In this document: one piece after another, positions 8,461 through 17,233 of the stretch
Position numbering within the stretch: the stretch's first letter is position 1
Layout: every line of letters starts with the position of its first letter
DNA from: CAZJHX01 sp964545715
GTDB lineage: Bacteria; Myxococcota_A; UBA9042; GCA-2863065
NCBI GenBank assembly: GCA_964545715.1
Contig: CAZJHX010000067.1
Coordinates: 1-55,154 of the forward strand
Length of the DNA stretch: 55,154 bases
Direction of reading: 5' to 3'
Made by a program: the position numbers and the translations under genes
The notes under the pieces: generated by a model
Databases searched by the model: none
What the model saw: the letters and a program-made list of their open reading frames with translations, nothing else
What the model was told of the DNA's origin: nothing

Positions 8461-11414
8461 GGTGTCAGCGCCGCGAGCGCTTCGACCGGGTGCCGGGGAC
8501 GAAATCCGGCGAAGCGCTTGGTCTGGCTGCGACAGGAGTGCCCGGTGGCCAGCACGTTGGCGCGGGCCGCCTCGTCCGCCGGAATGCGGTTGGCCCAGCT
8601 CAGATTCCAGATGCCCTCGGACTCTTCGCGATGACGCGCCTCGTGACCGTAGGCCCCGCACATACCGCAACAGCCCGCAGCCGGCGCCTCCAGGGTCTGC
8701 CCCAGCGCGCTGAACACGGCCTGCCACTGAGACACAGCGGGCGTATGCGAGGTGCGCTCAGTGCAGTGGGCCAATAGCTGAAACGTCTCTGACGTGGGCA
8801 GCGGGGCCAGCGACTTTTCCGTGCACAACCACTCCTGAAAGAGCTGCACGTTGAAGCCCGGGTCCCGGCCCAGCGCGTGCGGGATCTCCTCTCGGTAGAC
8901 CAGCACCACGGCGGGATCCAGCCCCACGATCGGCCGTCCCGTCGCCGCCGCCGGCTCCAGGGCGGACGCCAGCGACTCGGCGTGCTTGGCGAAGCGGTGC
9001 AAAAACCCCTTTACGTGCATGCCCTTGCCGCTGGGGCGATACTCGAGGACCTGCGGCGCGAAGCCCAGCGCACGCAACAAATCGACAGCCGCGACGAGCA
9101 CCTCGGCCTCGTAAAACGTGGTGAACGCGTCCGGCAGCAGCAGCACCGCCTTGTCAGGGAGCGCGCTCAGCTGCGACGGCTGCACAAAACCCAGACCACG
9201 CGAGGCCAGTCGCGCTTTGGCGGACGGCACGCTCAGCCGAGGCGTGTCCACAATGCCCAGCTTCTTGAGCACCCAGCGTCCGATCGGGCCGCCACTGACC
9301 GCGTTTGCCAGTCGTGGAACGCGGGAGATCACCGGCAGCAGCCCCTCCAGATCCGCGACCATCTTGTCGCGCAGCGGCCGGCGGTAGCGCCCGTGATACA
9401 GCTGCAAAAACTCCGACTTCATCTGCGGCACGTCGACCTTGATCGGGCACTGCGTCGCGCAGGCTTTGCACGCCAGGCAGCCGTCCATGGCCTGGTAGAC
9501 CTGGTGGCTGTAGTCGAAGCCCTCACTCGACAACCGCCCGGGCGCCGCTTCGGTCTTCAGCGCCTCAGCGGTGTTGACGCCCGCCGCGCTCAGCTGGCGC
9601 ACCCACTCCCTCATCAGGCCCGCGCGGCCTTTGGGTGAGTGAACGCGGTCGCGCGTGACCTTGGACGACGGGCACATCACGTGGTCCGGGTCCACGTTGA
9701 AGCAGGCGCCGTTGCCGTTGCAGGCGATAGCGCGGTCGAAGTGGGCGCGGCTGTCGGTGTCGATCTGCCGATCAAACGCGCCGCGTTTAGTCGCGTCGAT
9801 GGTGGTCAGCGCCGCGTCCACGCCCGTGGGCACCGCTAGCTTGCCGGGGTTCAGCCGGTTGGTGGGGTCAAACGCGGCCTTGATGCGGCACAGCTCACCG
9901 TACAGCGCGTCGCCGAAGAAGACGGGGTTGTATTCGCTGCGCAGGCCCTTGCCGTGCTCGCCCCAGATCACGCCGCCGTAGCGCTGGACGATCGCCACCA
10001 CCTTGTCGCTGATCTCGCGCAGCAGGCGCTCGTCGGCCGGATCGGTCATGTCCAACGCCGGCCGCACGTGCAGGCAGCCCACGTCGATGTGCCCGAACAT
10101 GCCGTAGGAGACACCGGCCTCATCCAGCACAGCTCGAAACTCGCGCACGTAGTCGAGCAGCTGGCTGGGCGGCACGACCGTATCCTCGACAAACGCGATG
10201 GGGCGGCGCGGTCCCGGCGCGTTGCCCAGCAGGCCGACACCCTTCTTGCGCAACGTCCAAAGCGCGGCCGCCTGTTGATCATCACGAGCCGCCACGGCGC
10301 CGATCGCCCGCTCGTTGGTGAGCAGCGCGTCCGCCTGGGCCTGGATGGTCGCCAGATCGGCGCCCTCGTACTCGATCAGGTTCACGCAGCGGACGTTGGG
10401 ATCGTCCCCCAGGATCGGGCCCACCCGGCTCCAGATCACGTCGCGCCGCGCCAGGGTCAGCACGGTCTCATCGATGGTCTCGATGGCGCCCGGGTTGGTC
10501 GAGACCAGCTCCTCCGCGGACCTCAGGGCGTCCTCAAAGGACGCGTACTTCAAGACCACCAACCGCCGGTACGCGGGGATCGGCGTCAGCTTCAGCTCCG
10601 CCTCCGCCAGAAACGCCAGCGTGCCCTCGCTGCCCGCCAGCAGGTAGTTCAGGTTGAAGCCGTCCTCGCCGCGCACCATCGCCAGGTTGTAGCCGGTCAT
10701 GAATCGCTGTAATTCGGGAAACTGCGCAGCGATCGCGTCCGCGTTCTCGGTCACCACGTCGTCCACACAGCGATGCAGCGCGCCCACCCGATCGTCGCGC
10801 GACTTTGCCTCAGCCAGCTGCGCCTCGTCGAGCGGCTCGGACCGCCACACCGAGCCGTCCAGCAGCACCGATGTCAGCGCCAGCACGTGTTGGCTGGTCT
10901 TGCCGTAAACGCGCGACCCCTTGCCCGCCGCATCGGTAGAGATCATCCCACCTATCGTGGCGCGGCTCGATGGCGAGACGCTCGGCGCAAAGAAGACGCC
11001 ATGCGGCTCCAGTGCCCGGTTCAGCTGGTCCAGCACCACGCCCGGCTGCACGCGGACGCGCATGTTGAGGATGTCGATGTCCAGAATGCCGTTCATGTGC
11101 CTGGACACATCGACGATCACGCCGTCCGACAGCGACTGGCCGTTGGTCCCGGTGCCGCCGCCCCGAGGTGCAAACGTGACAGCGGCAAAGTCGGGCTCGG
11201 TCGCGACACGTGTAAACGCGACCAGGTCCTCCGTCGACTTCGGGTACACCACGGCCTGCGGCAGCAGCTGATAGACGCTGTTGTCCGTAGCGGTGACCAG
11301 GCGCGTCGCAAGATCGGGGTGGATGTCGCCGCAAAAACCGGCGCCCGGGAGAGCGTCCAAAAAGTCGCGATACATGCTCTCGAGCGGCTCAAGCTCAGCG
11401 AGCCTGGGGATCAT
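8457..11414 (-). CDS. FAD-binding, Fe-S 2-hydroxyacid dehydrogenase (YdiJ type)
   Basis: About 985 residues, close to E. coli YdiJ (about 1018). The N-terminal half is a VAO/PCMH-type FAD domain (PRGGGTGTNGQSL, then ISTDAAGKGSRVYG) and an FAD-oxidase C domain containing GHIDVGCLHVRP and WGEHGKGLRSE. The second half has ferredoxin-like cysteine clusters: CNGNGACFN...MCPS and CLACKACATQCPI. A C-terminal CCG-type domain holds CCGMCGAYGHE. The family oxidises D-2-hydroxyacids such as D-2-hydroxyglutarate or D-lactate and passes electrons to the respiratory chain. The ATG at 11414 overlaps the TGA of the lipid kinase gene by four bases (ATGA), so the two are translationally coupled. The stop codon overlaps the convergent protease stop. 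Confidence 0.88.
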   Translation of the reverse strand: MIPRLAELEPLESMYRDFLDALPGAGFCGDIHPDLATRLVTATDNSVYQLLPQAVVYPKSTEDLVAFTRVATEPDFAAVTFAPRGGGTGTNGQSLSDGVIVDVSRHMNGILDIDILNMRVRVQPGVVLDQLNRALEPHGVFFAPSVSPSSRATIGGMISTDAAGKGSRVYGKTSQHVLALTSVLLDGSVWRSEPLDEAQLAEAKSRDDRVGALHRCVDDVVTENADAIAAQFPELQRFMTGYNLAMVRGEDGFNLNYLLAGSEGTLAFLAEAELKLTPIPAYRRLVVLKYASFEDALRSAEELVSTNPGAIETIDETVLTLARRDVIWSRVGPILGDDPNVRCVNLIEYEGADLATIQAQADALLTNERAIGAVAARDDQQAAALWTLRKKGVGLLGNAPGPRRPIAFVEDTVVPPSQLLDYVREFRAVLDEAGVSYGMFGHIDVGCLHVRPALDMTDPADERLLREISDKVVAIVQRYGGVIWGEHGKGLRSEYNPVFFGDALYGELCRIKAAFDPTNRLNPGKLAVPTGVDAALTTIDATKRGAFDRQIDTDSRAHFDRAIACNGNGACFNVDPDHVMCPSSKVTRDRVHSPKGRAGLMREWVRQLSAAGVNTAEALKTEAAPGRLSSEGFDYSHQVYQAMDGCLACKACATQCPIKVDVPQMKSEFLQLYHGRYRRPLRDKMVADLEGLLPVISRVPRLANAVSGGPIGRWVLKKLGIVDTPRLSVPSAKARLASRGLGFVQPSQLSALPDKAVLLLPDAFTTFYEAEVLVAAVDLLRALGFAPQVLEYRPSGKGMHVKGFLHRFAKHAESLASALEPAAATGRPIVGLDPAVVLVYREEIPHALGRDPGFNVQLFQEWLCTEKSLAPLPTSETFQLLAHCTERTSHTPAVSQWQAVFSALGQTLEAPAAGCCGMCGAYGHEARHREESEGIWNLSWANRIPADEAARANVLATGHSCRSQTKRFAGFRPRHPVEALAALTP

Positions 11415-12445
11415 GACAGCTTCCAGGGCGGGACCCAGTCCTCGTCGATGATCAGCGGAAGGGCTCCAGGTACCACGATCACGCGAAAATGCCGGCCCTC
11501 GATCCACTCCTCGCCATCGATCTGAGCGGTGATGTCCTCGCGCCCCGGACGCGACAGCTTCAGCTCAAAGTCGCGGCCCGAGAAGCCCTTGGCGTGCGTG
11601 ACCCCGATCGACTCCAGGTAGTCCGGCCAGATCGGCAGGTTCTTGAAGTCCAGCACGGCCCGCGACAGCATCTCGCGCCGCCCCTGAAACGGGACCAGCT
11701 CCATCACACCGTCGTCGGGGTCGCCGAAGCGGTCCAGCACCCACTCACCGGCGTAGACCGGCGCGCCGTTGATCACCAGATCGGACAGCTTTTCATACGT
11801 GTAGGTCTCGCCGTCGCAGATCACCTCCGCGCTGAAGAGCGTCGGCTCCAGCCAGGAGTTCAAGAACGCGCTGATCGCGGCCCCGGCGTACACGGCCTGG
11901 TGGCGATACACCTCGCGCAGCAGCGGGATCGAGCCGACGATCTGCCGGTCCTCATTGCGGATGGCCAGGATGTCCGGCGACATGCCCCAGCCGACGCAGT
12001 CAAAGAAGAGATCGGTGTCGCTGACCTCGCCGCCGGGTCCCAGGTTCTCGACGCGGCCCACGTCCAGATTGGTGGTGTAGGCGGCCTCGATGATCTCCAG
12101 GTTGCGCTCCAGCGCCGACTCGTCCGCGGCGATACCGAAGGACTTGCCCATGTCGTTGGCGGTGCCCGACGGGATCATGCCCATTCGCACCGGCTCGGGG
12201 GCGCCCAGAATGCCCTTGGCCACCTCCGCGAAGGTGCCGTCGCCTCCCAAGTAGACGATCACATCGAAGACTCCGGCCTGACAGGCTCCGGTCACCAGCG
12301 GCACGGTGCCGCCGTCCGGCTCGGTGGACAGAAACTTCACGTCCCAACCGCGGCCACGCATGGCCGTCAGCGCGCGTTCGATGCGCTCCGCGGCCTTTCC
12401 TGAGCGGGCCGTGGGGTTGCCCACAAGCAGGTATCGCGTCGACAT
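11411..12445 (-). CDS. Diacylglycerol/sphingosine kinase-family lipid kinase
   Basis: 344 residues from the ATG at 12445 (MSTRYLLVGNPTARSGKA). This start is preferred because longer starts would run into the divergent acyl-CoA synthetase gene at 12469. The hallmark GGDGTFAEV nucleotide-binding loop, the earlier NPTARSGKA and the later PSGTANDMGKSFG are those of the DAGK catalytic domain (DgkB, YegS, BmrU). The C-terminal half is the beta-sandwich domain. These soluble kinases phosphorylate diacylglycerol or related lipids at the membrane. Overlap with the downstream dehydrogenase and a 23-base divergent spacing to an acyl-CoA synthetase suggest a link to lipid metabolism, but the substrate is unknown. 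Confidence 0.85.
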   Translation of the reverse strand: MSTRYLLVGNPTARSGKAAERIERALTAMRGRGWDVKFLSTEPDGGTVPLVTGACQAGVFDVIVYLGGDGTFAEVAKGILGAPEPVRMGMIPSGTANDMGKSFGIAADESALERNLEIIEAAYTTNLDVGRVENLGPGGEVSDTDLFFDCVGWGMSPDILAIRNEDRQIVGSIPLLREVYRHQAVYAGAAISAFLNSWLEPTLFSAEVICDGETYTYEKLSDLVINGAPVYAGEWVLDRFGDPDDGVMELVPFQGRREMLSRAVLDFKNLPIWPDYLESIGVTHAKGFSGRDFELKLSRPGREDITAQIDGEEWIEGRHFRVIVVPGALPLIIDEDWVPPWKLS

Positions 12446-12468
12446 CTGGGGGAGTATACTCGCGCGCC

Positions 12469-14205
12469 ATGGAATACGCAGCACGCTTCACGAACCTGGT
12501 TAAGATGTTCGCCGACTCCGTGTCCAAGTTCGGCGATCGCCCGCTCTTCGGACTCAAACGCGACGGCGCCTGGCAGTGGCTGACCTACCTGGAGGTCAGC
12601 GCCCGAATCGACGCACTGCGCGGCGGGCTCGCCGGCATGGGGATCGGCAAGGGCGACCGGGTGGCGGTGATCTCCAACAACCGCATCGAGTGGTTCGCCG
12701 GGGCGTATGCCTGCTACGGGCTGGGCGCGATCTACGTCCCGATGTACGAGCACCAGCTGGACAAAGAGTGGCTCTACATCCTGCGCGACTCCGGCGCCAA
12801 GGCTTGCATGGTAGCCAGCGACGGCATCGACGCGCGCGTCAAGAAGCTGCAGGCTGACCTGCCCTCGCTGGAGCACGTCATCAACTTCGACGGCAACTAC
12901 GCGGCGATCTGCGCAGAGGGCGAGAAGAACCTCGTGCATGCCATCGAGCCCGCCGACAACGACGTGTGCTGCATGGTCTACACCTCGGGCACGACCGGCA
13001 ACCCCAAGGGCGTACGGCTGACCCACGCCAACCTGGCCAAGAACGTCAGCGCCGTGACCAGCCTCATTCCGGCCGACGAAAACGACCGCTCGCTGTCGTT
13101 TTTGCCGTGGGCGCACCTCTTCGGCGGCAGCATCGAGCTCAACGGCATGATCTCGCTGGGCGCGTCGGTGGGCATCTGCGAGGACGTGACCGCGCTGATC
13201 GGCCAGCTGCCCGAGGTGCGGCCGACGATGCTGTTTGCGGTGCCGCGCATCTGGAACCGCATCTACGACGGCGTGCAGAAGCAGATTCGGGGCAAGCCGG
13301 CGGCGATTCAGTCGATCTTCCACGCGGGCATGCGCGCGGCGTCCAAAGAGAAGTCGGGCGAGTCCAAGACGCTGTGGGAGATGATCGCGCTGCCGCTGGC
13401 CCGCTGGCTGATCTTCGGCAAGATCAAAGAGAAGTTTGGCGGCGAGCTGAAGTTCGCGTGCTCGGGCGCTGCGGCGCTGTCACCCGATGTCGCGGAGTTC
13501 GTCGACAACCTCGGCATCATCGTGCTGGAGGGCTACGGCATGACCGAGACCAGTGGCGTGACCACGTGCAACTCCATGGACGAGCGCCGCATCGGCAGTG
13601 TGGGCAAGGCCATCCCCGGCTGCTGGGTCAAGCTGGACCACACCGTGGCGGGCAGCGACGACCAGAACGGCGAGATCGTCATCTATGGCCACGGGATCAT
13701 GGACGGCTACCACAACCTGCCCGAGGTCACGACGGAGACCATGACAGAAGACGGCGGCCTGCGGTCGGGCGACCTCGGCAAGATCGACGCCGACGGCTTC
13801 ATCTCGATCACAGGGCGCGTCAAGGAGATCTACAAGCTGGAGAACGGCAAGTACGTCGCGCCGGCGCCGCTGGAAGAGAAGATCACGCTCAGCCCGTACA
13901 TCGCGCAGATCATGGTCTACGGCGACAACAAGCCGCACAATGTGGCGCTGGTCGTGCCCGACGAGCCTTCGCTCAAAGAGTGGGCGGGCGGCGAGGTCAG
14001 CATCGACGACGAGAAGACGCGCGGCTTGATCCAGGCCGAGATCGAGAAGTACAGCGCCGAGTTCAAGGGCTTCGAGCGCATCCGCAACTTTGCGGTGCTC
14101 AGCCAGGAGTTCTCCACCGACAACGACATGCTGACCCCCACCTTGAAGATCAAGCGCCGCAACGTGCTCAAAGAGTACGGCGATCAGCTTCAGTCGCTTT
14201 ACTAA
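12469..14205 (+). CDS. Long-chain acyl-CoA synthetase (AMP-binding, FadD/FACS type)
   Basis: 578 residues starting MEYAARFTNLVKMF. The P-loop YTSGTTGNPKGV, the YGMTETSG motif and the hinge/A8 region (SGDLGKID, then TGRVKEIYKLENGKYVAP) are all present. The KLENGKYVAP form is typical of eukaryote-like long-chain FACS enzymes and bacterial FadD15-type proteins. The enzyme activates a fatty acid to acyl-AMP and then to acyl-CoA at the membrane face. Its start lies 23 bases from the start of the divergent lipid kinase, so the two probably share a compact promoter region. Confidence 0.92.
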   Translation: MEYAARFTNLVKMFADSVSKFGDRPLFGLKRDGAWQWLTYLEVSARIDALRGGLAGMGIGKGDRVAVISNNRIEWFAGAYACYGLGAIYVPMYEHQLDKEWLYILRDSGAKACMVASDGIDARVKKLQADLPSLEHVINFDGNYAAICAEGEKNLVHAIEPADNDVCCMVYTSGTTGNPKGVRLTHANLAKNVSAVTSLIPADENDRSLSFLPWAHLFGGSIELNGMISLGASVGICEDVTALIGQLPEVRPTMLFAVPRIWNRIYDGVQKQIRGKPAAIQSIFHAGMRAASKEKSGESKTLWEMIALPLARWLIFGKIKEKFGGELKFACSGAAALSPDVAEFVDNLGIIVLEGYGMTETSGVTTCNSMDERRIGSVGKAIPGCWVKLDHTVAGSDDQNGEIVIYGHGIMDGYHNLPEVTTETMTEDGGLRSGDLGKIDADGFISITGRVKEIYKLENGKYVAPAPLEEKITLSPYIAQIMVYGDNKPHNVALVVPDEPSLKEWAGGEVSIDDEKTRGLIQAEIEKYSAEFKGFERIRNFAVLSQEFSTDNDMLTPTLKIKRRNVLKEYGDQLQSLY

Positions 14206-14220
14206 CAGTCCTCAGGAAGG

Positions 14221-14922
14221 TCACACAGAGCCGCGCGGCAGCTCCGCGATCGGGATGAGCCCGTGCTTTCGCCAGCCTTCGCGACGCAGCCAGGTGCCCG
14301 ACGGGGCGCGGTCCAGGCATATGGCGTGCTCCGGGGGGACTGCCTGCTCGCGCCAGCCTTCGAATTCCAGCGACGTGGAGTACGGGTCCAGCCAGTCTTT
14401 GGGATATCGGTGGCCGCCGCGGGCGGCGTGGCGGCGCGCGTTGTTGAGGACATAGGCCAGGCCCCGGCGAACCTCAAGCGGACTGGTGAGGGCGCGGGCG
14501 TGGTAGCGGCCATCGAAGACCTTGCCGCGACGGCGCCACACACCGTTGAGGCGACGGGCCAGCCGTATGCCCAGCCCCTGCATCGCGCGTGACAGCTCGC
14601 GCTTATCGGGCGCCTCCACGATCAGGTGCAGGTGGTTGGTCATGACGCTCCAGTCGGTGATGCGTACGCCGAAGCGGGCGCAGGCCGTAGCCAGCGCGCG
14701 GCGAACGACGCGAAAGGTCCGCGCCCGACGCAGCGAGGGCAACCCAGCGGCCAGGCGCATGGTGACGTGCAGCGGCGCGTCATGCGGGACGGCCGGCCGG
14801 ATGACGTGCGCGACGCGGCGCCGAACGCCCGCTTGCCGCTTGCGACCAGCGCCTTTTCGCGCGCCCCCCCAGGACTTGAAGTCGAGGGCGAGCTGCCGTT
14901 TGCGGGGTGGGGTGCGTGACAT
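14221..14922 (-). CDS. REP-associated tyrosine transposase-like (Y1/IS200-like) protein
   Basis: 233 residues from the ATG at 14922 (MSRTPPRKRQLALDF). The order of motifs is that of the RAYT/Y1_Tnp group common in Myxococcota and Planctomycetota. First is a basic start (GGARKGAGRKR). Then comes HVTMRLAAGLPSLRR, the HUH motif in NHLHLIVEA, GKVFDGRYHARAL, and LAYVLNNARRH, where the catalytic tyrosine is expected. The C-terminal segment WLRREGWRKHGLI is also present, so the gene looks complete. Such domesticated single-strand transposases act on short palindromes. No clear flanking palindromic REP pair or terminal repeats were found by eye, so it is listed as a gene rather than an insertion sequence with defined ends. 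Confidence 0.85.
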   Translation of the reverse strand: MSRTPPRKRQLALDFKSWGGARKGAGRKRQAGVRRRVAHVIRPAVPHDAPLHVTMRLAAGLPSLRRARTFRVVRRALATACARFGVRITDWSVMTNHLHLIVEAPDKRELSRAMQGLGIRLARRLNGVWRRRGKVFDGRYHARALTSPLEVRRGLAYVLNNARRHAARGGHRYPKDWLDPYSTSLEFEGWREQAVPPEHAICLDRAPSGTWLRREGWRKHGLIPIAELPRGSV

Positions 14923-15007
14923 CTTGATTAGGCAGATATTAGTCCGACCTGTCCAGTAAGTCAAGCCTTGTTTCTGGAGACGTCCGGTCGAGGTCTTGGT
15001 CGAAAGT

Positions 15008-15679
15008 CTAGGGCCTATACCGATAGTCAACCGACAGGCGCACACCACGGTCGGTGGTGTTGGGCAGCGCGCGGTGGACCGTGCGGCAGTGGAAAAGAAT
15101 CACGTCGCCAACCGACAGGTCTGTAGAGCGCCAGTCACCGTCCGTGGACTGCACCGCCAGGGGCCCAAGGGCTCGCCGGCACCGGGTCAGCGGCCACCAG
15201 GCGGTCCACAGATCGGGCTCGCCGCCAATGTAGGAGTGGTCATGGTGAGCCGGGGTGGTCAAGTGCTGCGCGCCCGGCAGCGCCACCCGGCAGATGTCGC
15301 CGTGCCGCGCGGAAAACGGCCCGGCGAACAAGGACTTCAACACGCCGGAGATGGCCGAATGATCGCCCAGCGCGAGAAACTGTGGCGAGGGTAGAATCGC
15401 CTGCTGCAGGGTGATCCAATCGGGGTCATCATAACCGGCGCCGGTCAGGTGAGCGCCTGGTCTGGCGACGACCGCGCCATCCGTCAGCTGCGGCTCGACC
15501 CAGCCGCGCGCGGCACACTCAGCCACTACACGGTCGCGCAGGGCGATGACGTCGGCGGGGGCAACCAGCCCGGGCAGGTACAGGTACCCGTCGCGGGCTG
15601 CGACACAGCGCAGCTCCACCGCGTTGTTGATCAGGGCGGCAGAAGAGACGAGCAAGGCGTCGATGGTAGCTGATCTCAC
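15008..15679 (-). CDS. Phytanoyl-CoA dioxygenase (PhyH) family protein
   Basis: 223 residues, starting at a GTG at 15679. The Fe(II)/2-oxoglutarate facial triad is visible: HxD within PAHHDHSYIGG, and the distal His in TVHRALPN. The following Arg (GVRLSVDYRYRP) would bind 2-oxoglutarate. GDVILFHC before the distal His is typical of PhyH proteins. These enzymes hydroxylate or halogenate small molecules or lipids. The substrate cannot be inferred. The gene is divergent from the L,D-transpeptidase gene, with 36 bases between starts. Confidence 0.82.
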   Translation of the reverse strand: MRSATIDALLVSSAALINNAVELRCVAARDGYLYLPGLVAPADVIALRDRVVAECAARGWVEPQLTDGAVVARPGAHLTGAGYDDPDWITLQQAILPSPQFLALGDHSAISGVLKSLFAGPFSARHGDICRVALPGAQHLTTPAHHDHSYIGGEPDLWTAWWPLTRCRRALGPLAVQSTDGDWRSTDLSVGDVILFHCRTVHRALPNTTDRGVRLSVDYRYRP

Positions 15680-15715
15680 TGGACCAGTGCAGGACGCAGG
15701 TATAAGGTCCGCGCC

Positions 15716-17233
15716 GTGCGAATGACCCCGACAATCGCGATGGCAGCGCTGATGATCACAAGCTGCAGTCCTGCGACTGAGCGCAGCCCACAGCCGACCA
15801 CCCCAGACGCCACCAGCGGCGGCTTCACGGACAGCGCGCAGCCGCAGCAGGACACCACCGCTTCGTGGGACGCGGCGGTACCCGACGCGGGAAGCGAGCC
15901 GCAGGACATCGAGACGCCGCCGGACTCGGGACCGGCCCCCGACTCGGGACCGGCCCCCGACAACATGACGCCGGACGCGGGCAGCGCCGATGCCGACAAC
16001 GGAACGAAGCCGCCGCCCCCGGACACCTCGGACGGGCCGGAGGGCGTCGAGCTGAACAGCGGATGGATCGGCGGTCCGTGCGGCAGCGCCGCCGACTGCA
16101 ACAGCGCGGACTTCAGCGACACGCCCCTCTGCGAGACCAGCGGCTTTCCCAACGGCTTCTGCACGCAGGCCTGCGCCCAGAGCCAGACCACCGGGGCGTG
16201 GATCTGCCCCGACACGGACTACGGGGCCGGAACCAATAACACGGTCACCCGCTGCATCTCGGCTGACGGCGTGCCGCGCTGCGCCGCGGAGTGTGACATC
16301 GACAAATCCCCGTCGGGCTGTCGGCCGGACTACGCCTGCGTTTTACGTCAGCGGCACGGCCAGCCGGGCTCGATCTTTCCGGTCTGCATGCCCGAGCCCG
16401 CGCAGGTGTGGCCCGGCGAGGCGCCCCTGCCCAACGACATCGGTCAGGCGTGCGACGGCCCTCAGGACTGCGGCAGCCTGGAGTGCCTGAAGATGCCCAA
16501 CGGCTATTGCTCCAAGAGCATGTGCGACCTGGCAGGCTGTCCGTCGGGGTCCACCTGCTTCGCCTTTGAGACCAGCGAGGTCACATCGTGCCTGGACAAC
16601 TGCACGACGGACTCCCAGTGCCGCACCGACGAAGGGTACGTCTGCGATACGGACTACGGCATCTGTTGGCCGGGCACGCAGGCGCCCAACTGGGACCCCT
16701 CGGTCGGTGCGGCCGACTGCGCGTCCAGCTGGGGAAACTTCGGCGAAAAACTGCACGCTTGCGACAAAGCGCCCGATGACTACGTCGTGATTAACAAAAA
16801 GGCGCGAAACCTGGCGCTGTGCAAGGACGGGGCGCTGGTTGACAGCTACAATATCGGACTGGGTTTTGCGCCGACCGGAGACAAGAAGCAAGAAGGAGAC
16901 GGCAAGACGCCGCACGGTGTGTTTTATGTGGCCAAGCTCGTGCCGAACTCGCAGTACTACAAGGCCTTTCTGCTCAGCTACCCCGACTCCGCGGACGCGG
17001 CATGGGGCGTGGCCAACGGCGTGATCACCTCGTCCCAACAGTCGGCCATCGATGGCGCTCAGGCCGCGTGCGAGGTGCCGCCGCAGTACACCGGGCTGGG
17101 CGGCTTGATCGAGATTCACGGCCTGGGCGGCGGCGAGGACTGGACCTGGGGCTGCGCGGCCACCGACAACGCGGCCATCGACGACCTGTGGGACGTGCTG
17201 GCCGTGGACGACACCATCGTGGTGCTGCCGTGA
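15716..17233 (+). CDS. Lipoprotein L,D-transpeptidase (YkuD fold) with Cys-rich linker
   Basis: About 505 residues. The start is a GTG at 15716 or an ATG at 15722. A short signal peptide ends in the lipobox ITSC. It is followed by a Pro/Asp/Ser-rich linker (including a two-fold 18-base repeat encoding PDSGPA near 15925-15960) and a Cys-rich region (about residues 120-330) of SLR- or EGF-like spacing. The C-terminus is a YkuD domain: VVINKKARNLALCKDG, KTPHGVFYVAK, His468 in IEIHGLGG and Cys480 in TWGCAATD. This is the YafK-like subgroup that forms or cleaves 3-3 crosslinks or attaches proteins to peptidoglycan. It acts in the periplasm. The stop overlaps the next start (GTGA), linking it to the HtrA-like gene. 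Confidence 0.87.
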   Translation: MRMTPTIAMAALMITSCSPATERSPQPTTPDATSGGFTDSAQPQQDTTASWDAAVPDAGSEPQDIETPPDSGPAPDSGPAPDNMTPDAGSADADNGTKPPPPDTSDGPEGVELNSGWIGGPCGSAADCNSADFSDTPLCETSGFPNGFCTQACAQSQTTGAWICPDTDYGAGTNNTVTRCISADGVPRCAAECDIDKSPSGCRPDYACVLRQRHGQPGSIFPVCMPEPAQVWPGEAPLPNDIGQACDGPQDCGSLECLKMPNGYCSKSMCDLAGCPSGSTCFAFETSEVTSCLDNCTTDSQCRTDEGYVCDTDYGICWPGTQAPNWDPSVGAADCASSWGNFGEKLHACDKAPDDYVVINKKARNLALCKDGALVDSYNIGLGFAPTGDKKQEGDGKTPHGVFYVAKLVPNSQYYKAFLLSYPDSADAAWGVANGVITSSQQSAIDGAQAACEVPPQYTGLGGLIEIHGLGGGEDWTWGCAATDNAAIDDLWDVLAVDDTIVVLP

